From Thermoleophilaceae bacterium (lineage in GTDB: Bacteria > Actinomycetota > Thermoleophilia > Solirubrobacterales > Thermoleophilaceae): DNA of 7,652 nt. Numbering within the stretch: position 1 is the first letter of the stretch; each line of letters starts with the position of its first letter. Below the pieces are notes generated by a model. It did not search any database. It worked only from the letters and a program-made list of their open reading frames with translations, and had not been told where the DNA came from. Both the position numbers and the translations under genes were made by a program. This document shows, piece after piece, positions 5,618-7,652 of this stretch. Location: the NCBI GenBank assembly GCA_013812065.1, contig JACCUC010000313.1, positions 1-7,652 on the forward strand. Reading direction: 5' to 3'.

Positions 5618-6613
5618 GTGCGCATCTTCTCCGGCATCCAGCCCACCGGGCGCAAGCACCTCGGCAACTACATCGGGGCGATCCGCCAGTACGTCCAGGC
5701 CCAGGAGCGGGGAGAGGCGATCCTGTGCATCGTCGACTTGCACGCGACGACCGTGCCCTACGACCCCGCGGCGCTGCGGCGGTCGGTCCTCGACACGGCG
5801 GCCATGCTGCTCGCCGCGGGGCTAGACCCCGCGCGGTGCGTGCTCTTTCGCCAGGGAGACGTGGCCGAGCACCCCGAGCTCTGCTGGCTGCTGTGCTCGG
5901 TGACCGCGCACGGCGACCTCAACCGCATGCACCAGTTCAAGGAGAAGTCGGCGCGCCACGAGCTCGTCTCGGCGGGGCTCTTCCTCTACCCGGTGCTCCA
6001 GGCCGCCGACGTGTTGGCGTACCGCGCCGAGGAGGTCCCGGTGGGAGCCGACCAGCGCCAGCACGTCGAGCTCATGCGCGACATCGCGCTGCGCTTCAAC
6101 GAGCGCTTCGGGGAGACGCTCGTCGTGCCTCGCCACCGCATTCCCGAGGTCGGCGCGCGGATCATGGACCTCCAGGAGCCCGAGCGCAAGATGTCGACCA
6201 CGGACTCGACCGAGCAGGGGACGATCTACGTCCTCGACCAGCCGTCGGCGATCGTCAAGAAGCTCAAGAGCGCCGTCACCGACTCGGGGCGCGACATCAT
6301 CCGCTCGCCCGAGAAGCCGGGGATCTCGAACCTGATCGAGGTGATGGCGGTGATCGGCGAGACCGAGTCGGCGGACGTCGAGCTCGAGTTCGACGGGGCG
6401 GGGTACGGGAGCTTCAAGCAGGCGGTGGGCGATGCCGTCGTCGAGTTCCTCGCCCCGGTCCGCGAACGCTACGCGGAGCTGCGCGGAGACGAGGCCGCGC
6501 TCGAGGCCGTGCTCGGCGAGGGGGCGGAGCGGGCGCGGGTCCTCGCGCGCGAGACCCTTGCCGACGTGCGCGGGCGGATGGGGGTCGGGCCGCCGCCCGC
6601 CGCGGTCCCCTAG
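5618..6613 (+). CDS. trpS: Tryptophanyl-tRNA synthetase
   Basis: Class Ic aminoacyl-tRNA synthetase that charges tRNA-Trp, essential in bacteria. It has 331 residues, the usual size of bacterial TrpRS (about 325-340). The HIGH-equivalent motif is IQPTGRKHLGNYIGAI at 7-22. IVDLHATTVPYDP at 38-50 and YPVLQAADVLAYRAEEVPVG at 124-143 form the tryptophan pocket, including Asp131. DQRQHVELMRDIALRFN at 145-161 and PRHRIPEVGARIMDLQEP at 171-188 are well conserved. The second signature reads KMSTT at 191-195 rather than KMSKS, so the second, ATP-contacting lysine is replaced by Thr. His42, at the site where Gln or Asn gives indolmycin resistance in other TrpRS, is retained, suggesting no such resistance. 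The start is GTG at 5618, with GGGAG upstream. It follows vapC by 2 bases and probably shares its transcript. Confidence 0.97.
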   Translation: MRIFSGIQPTGRKHLGNYIGAIRQYVQAQERGEAILCIVDLHATTVPYDPAALRRSVLDTAAMLLAAGLDPARCVLFRQGDVAEHPELCWLLCSVTAHGDLNRMHQFKEKSARHELVSAGLFLYPVLQAADVLAYRAEEVPVGADQRQHVELMRDIALRFNERFGETLVVPRHRIPEVGARIMDLQEPERKMSTTDSTEQGTIYVLDQPSAIVKKLKSAVTDSGRDIIRSPEKPGISNLIEVMAVIGETESADVELEFDGAGYGSFKQAVGDAVVEFLAPVRERYAELRGDEAALEAVLGEGAERARVLARETLADVRGRMGVGPPPAAVP

Positions 6614-6626
6614 GCGCGCGAGGCGC

Positions 6627-6713
6627 ATGGCCTTCGGCGTCGCCGGACGCGCCGAGACTCGCGCTAACCGCCGCCGCGCTCGCGAGTACCTCGCCGTCGG
6701 CGCCAGCGCCTAG
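6627..6713 (+). CDS. Possible small basic protein of 28 residues
   Basis: An ATG at 6627 opens 28 codons to a TAG at 6711-6713, filling most of the 109-base gap between trpS and scpA. The product is rich in Arg and Ala, with RAETRANRRRAREYLAV at positions 8-24 looking like a single basic amphipathic helix. 25 of 28 codons end in G or C, as in real genes here, but the whole region is GC-rich so this is weak support. The only ribosome-like sequence, GAGG at 6620-6623, is 3 bases from the ATG, which is too close. I do not recognise it; it may be chance. Confidence 0.25.
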   Translation: MAFGVAGRAETRANRRRAREYLAVGASA

Positions 6714-6716
6714 GCT
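6711..6716 (+). promoter_or_regulatory. Candidate -10 box of scpA with leaderless spacing
   Basis: TAGGCT fits the TANNNT pattern and ends 6 bases before the scpA GTG at 6723. No Shine-Dalgarno lies between them, so a leaderless transcript starting at the GTG is plausible. No good -35 box is visible. A TANNNT match is common by chance, so the support is mainly the spacing. Confidence 0.35.
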
Positions 6717-6722
6717 CCGTCC

Positions 6723-7466
6723 GTGGCCCTGCCTGCGCTCGAGCTCGACCTCGAGGTCTTCCACGGTCCCTTCGACCTCCTGCTCGCGCTCGTCCTGCGC
6801 GAGGAGATCGACCTACTCGAGCTCGACCTGGCCGAGGTCGTGCTCGCCTATCTCGATCACCTCGAGGGCACCGGAGAGCTCGACCTCGAATCCACGACCG
6901 AGTTCCTCGTCCTGATCGCCGCGCTGCTCGAGATCAAGTCCAGGCTGATGCTCCCGCGCGAGGAGGAGGAGTCGCTCGAGCTCGCCCCACCCGAGGCCGC
7001 CGAGGAGCTACTCGCGCGGATGCTCGAGTACGCCCGCTACCGCGGCGCGGCCGCCCACCTGCGCGGGCGGCTCGACGCCGAGCACGGCTACCGCTACCGC
7101 GCCGCGCCGCTCCCGTCCGAGCTGCGGCGCGCGCCGCTCGAAGGAGCGGGGGCGGTCTATGAGCCCGAGGCGCTCGCCCGCGCGCTCGGTGACCTGCTGC
7201 GCTCGCCGCCAGCGCTCGACGTGCGGCACATCTCGCGACCGGCGGTGTCGCTCGACCGCCGGCTCGCCCACCTGCGGGCCCTGCTCGCCGCCCGCGCGGG
7301 CGTGACCTTCGACGAGTGCGTCGAGGGCGCCGACCGCACGACCGAGGCTGTGACGCTGTTCGCCCTGCTCGAGCTCTACAAGTCCGGCGAGGCGGCCTGG
7401 GAGCAGACGGAGCCGTTCGGGCCGATCCAGATCCGCCGGGCGAAGGCGGGGGGGACCTCCCCGTGA
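6723..7466 (+). CDS. scpA: Segregation and condensation protein A (kleisin)
   Basis: ScpA is the kleisin of the bacterial SMC-ScpAB condensin, bridging the SMC heads and recruiting ScpB for chromosome organisation and segregation on the nucleoid. It has 247 residues, a normal length. The N-terminal domain at about 10-80 has the signature VFHGPFDLLLALVLREEIDL at 12-31, followed by TTEFLVLIAALLEIKSRLML at 58-77, which is the SMC neck-binding helix region. A more variable middle carries an acidic stretch near 80-100, where ScpB usually binds. The C-terminal winged helix shows FDECVEGADRTTEAVTLFALLELYKSG with EPFGPIQIR at 230-238, typical of the cap-binding domain. GTG at 6723 is chosen because the family pattern begins a few residues later and a -10-like box precedes it. 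The stop overlaps scpB as GTGA. Confidence 0.96.
   Translation: MALPALELDLEVFHGPFDLLLALVLREEIDLLELDLAEVVLAYLDHLEGTGELDLESTTEFLVLIAALLEIKSRLMLPREEEESLELAPPEAAEELLARMLEYARYRGAAAHLRGRLDAEHGYRYRAAPLPSELRRAPLEGAGAVYEPEALARALGDLLRSPPALDVRHISRPAVSLDRRLAHLRALLAARAGVTFDECVEGADRTTEAVTLFALLELYKSGEAAWEQTEPFGPIQIRRAKAGGTSP
7448..7462 (+). promoter_or_regulatory. Ribosome site of scpB within a small G/C hairpin
   Basis: A run of seven G (7448-7454) followed by A gives a Shine-Dalgarno-like purine tract 7 bases before the scpB GTG. GGGG at 7451-7454 can pair with CCCC at 7459-7462 around the loop ACCT, directly before the start codon, which would hide the ribosome site until a ribosome finishing scpA opens it. 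Confidence 0.4.
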
Positions 7467-7652
7467 ACGAGCTCGCCCGAGTCGTCGAGGCGCTGCTCTT
7501 CCTGTCGCCCGAGCCGGTATCGCTCGGCGGGCTCGCCGACGTCTGCGAGGCGAGCGAGAGTGATGTGCTCGAGGCGCTCGCCCGCCTGCGCGAGCACTAT
7601 GCCGAGGGCTTTCGCGGGGTCGTCCTGCGCGAGGTCGCCGGCGGCTTCGCGC
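7463..7652 (+). CDS. scpB: Segregation and condensation protein B, N-terminal part, cut by right edge
   Basis: ScpB forms a dimer of winged-helix proteins that binds ScpA and regulates the SMC ATPase. Only the first 63 codons are in the window; the frame is open to the right edge. The start reads VNELARVVEALLFLSPEPVS, matching the family pattern of a first helix followed by EALLF-S-EPV, then a second helix with LADVCEASESDVLEALARL and strand residues GVVLREVAGGF, typical of the first winged-helix domain. The GTG at 7463 overlaps the scpA stop, the usual scpA-scpB arrangement, and a G-rich tract lies 7 bases upstream. Identity rests on these residues and on scpA directly upstream. Confidence 0.93.
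   Translation, partial: MNELARVVEALLFLSPEPVSLGGLADVCEASESDVLEALARLREHYAEGFRGVVLREVAGGFA

Noticed and set aside
5725..6915. Alternate + strand frame of 396 codons over trpS and into scpA
   Set aside because: Arg/Ala/Gly-rich shadow with no motifs, spanning two secure genes in other frames.

Overview
The window is very GC-rich (roughly 70 percent G+C by eye), and every convincing gene lies on the + strand, mostly with tiny gaps or 4-base GTGA stop/start overlaps. The content fits a deep-branching high-GC actinobacterium, with Thermoleophilia (Solirubrobacterales-like) as my best guess. The reasons are the split two-subunit glycine decarboxylase (most high-GC actinobacteria and enterics carry a single-chain GcvP), the style of the GcvH and TrpS sequences, and two possible leaderless promoters. 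This placement is inference. Other high-GC lineages with a split GcvP, such as Thermus/Deinococcus, are not excluded.

Region 1 (1-4022) is a glycine cleavage operon: gcvT (its 5' part lies outside the window), gcvH, gcvPA and gcvPB. Together these supply the T protein, the lipoyl carrier H protein and both halves of the PLP-dependent P protein. The shared L protein (dihydrolipoamide dehydrogenase) is not in the window. gcvPB contains an AT-rich island with the only in-frame TTA codon I found, and a nested inverted repeat lies exactly on it.

Region 2 (4050-4868) is a small aldo/keto reductase of the DkgB type, 27 bases after gcvPB and with its own good ribosome binding site.

Region 3 (4892-5615) is a VapBC-type toxin-antitoxin pair. 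Its extended -10 box sits 8 bases before the ATG, which suggests a leaderless transcript. Its codon use is clearly less GC-biased at third positions than that of its neighbours, which suggests separate acquisition. The PIN toxin ends 2 bases before trpS, so an essential tryptophanyl-tRNA synthetase may depend at least partly on transcription through the toxin-antitoxin module.

Region 4 (5618-7652) holds trpS (with an altered KMSTT signature), a 109-base gap with a possible 28-codon ORF and a possible leaderless promoter, then scpA and the start of scpB, the kleisin and winged-helix partners of the SMC chromosome-segregation complex. scpB is cut by the right edge.

I saw no tRNA, rRNA, CRISPR array, insertion sequence or clear rho-independent terminator. 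No intergenic gap exceeds 300 bases. Apart from the toxin-antitoxin/trpS arrangement and the palindromic island in gcvPB, this is mostly ordinary housekeeping DNA; I did not find a clearly new multi-gene system.
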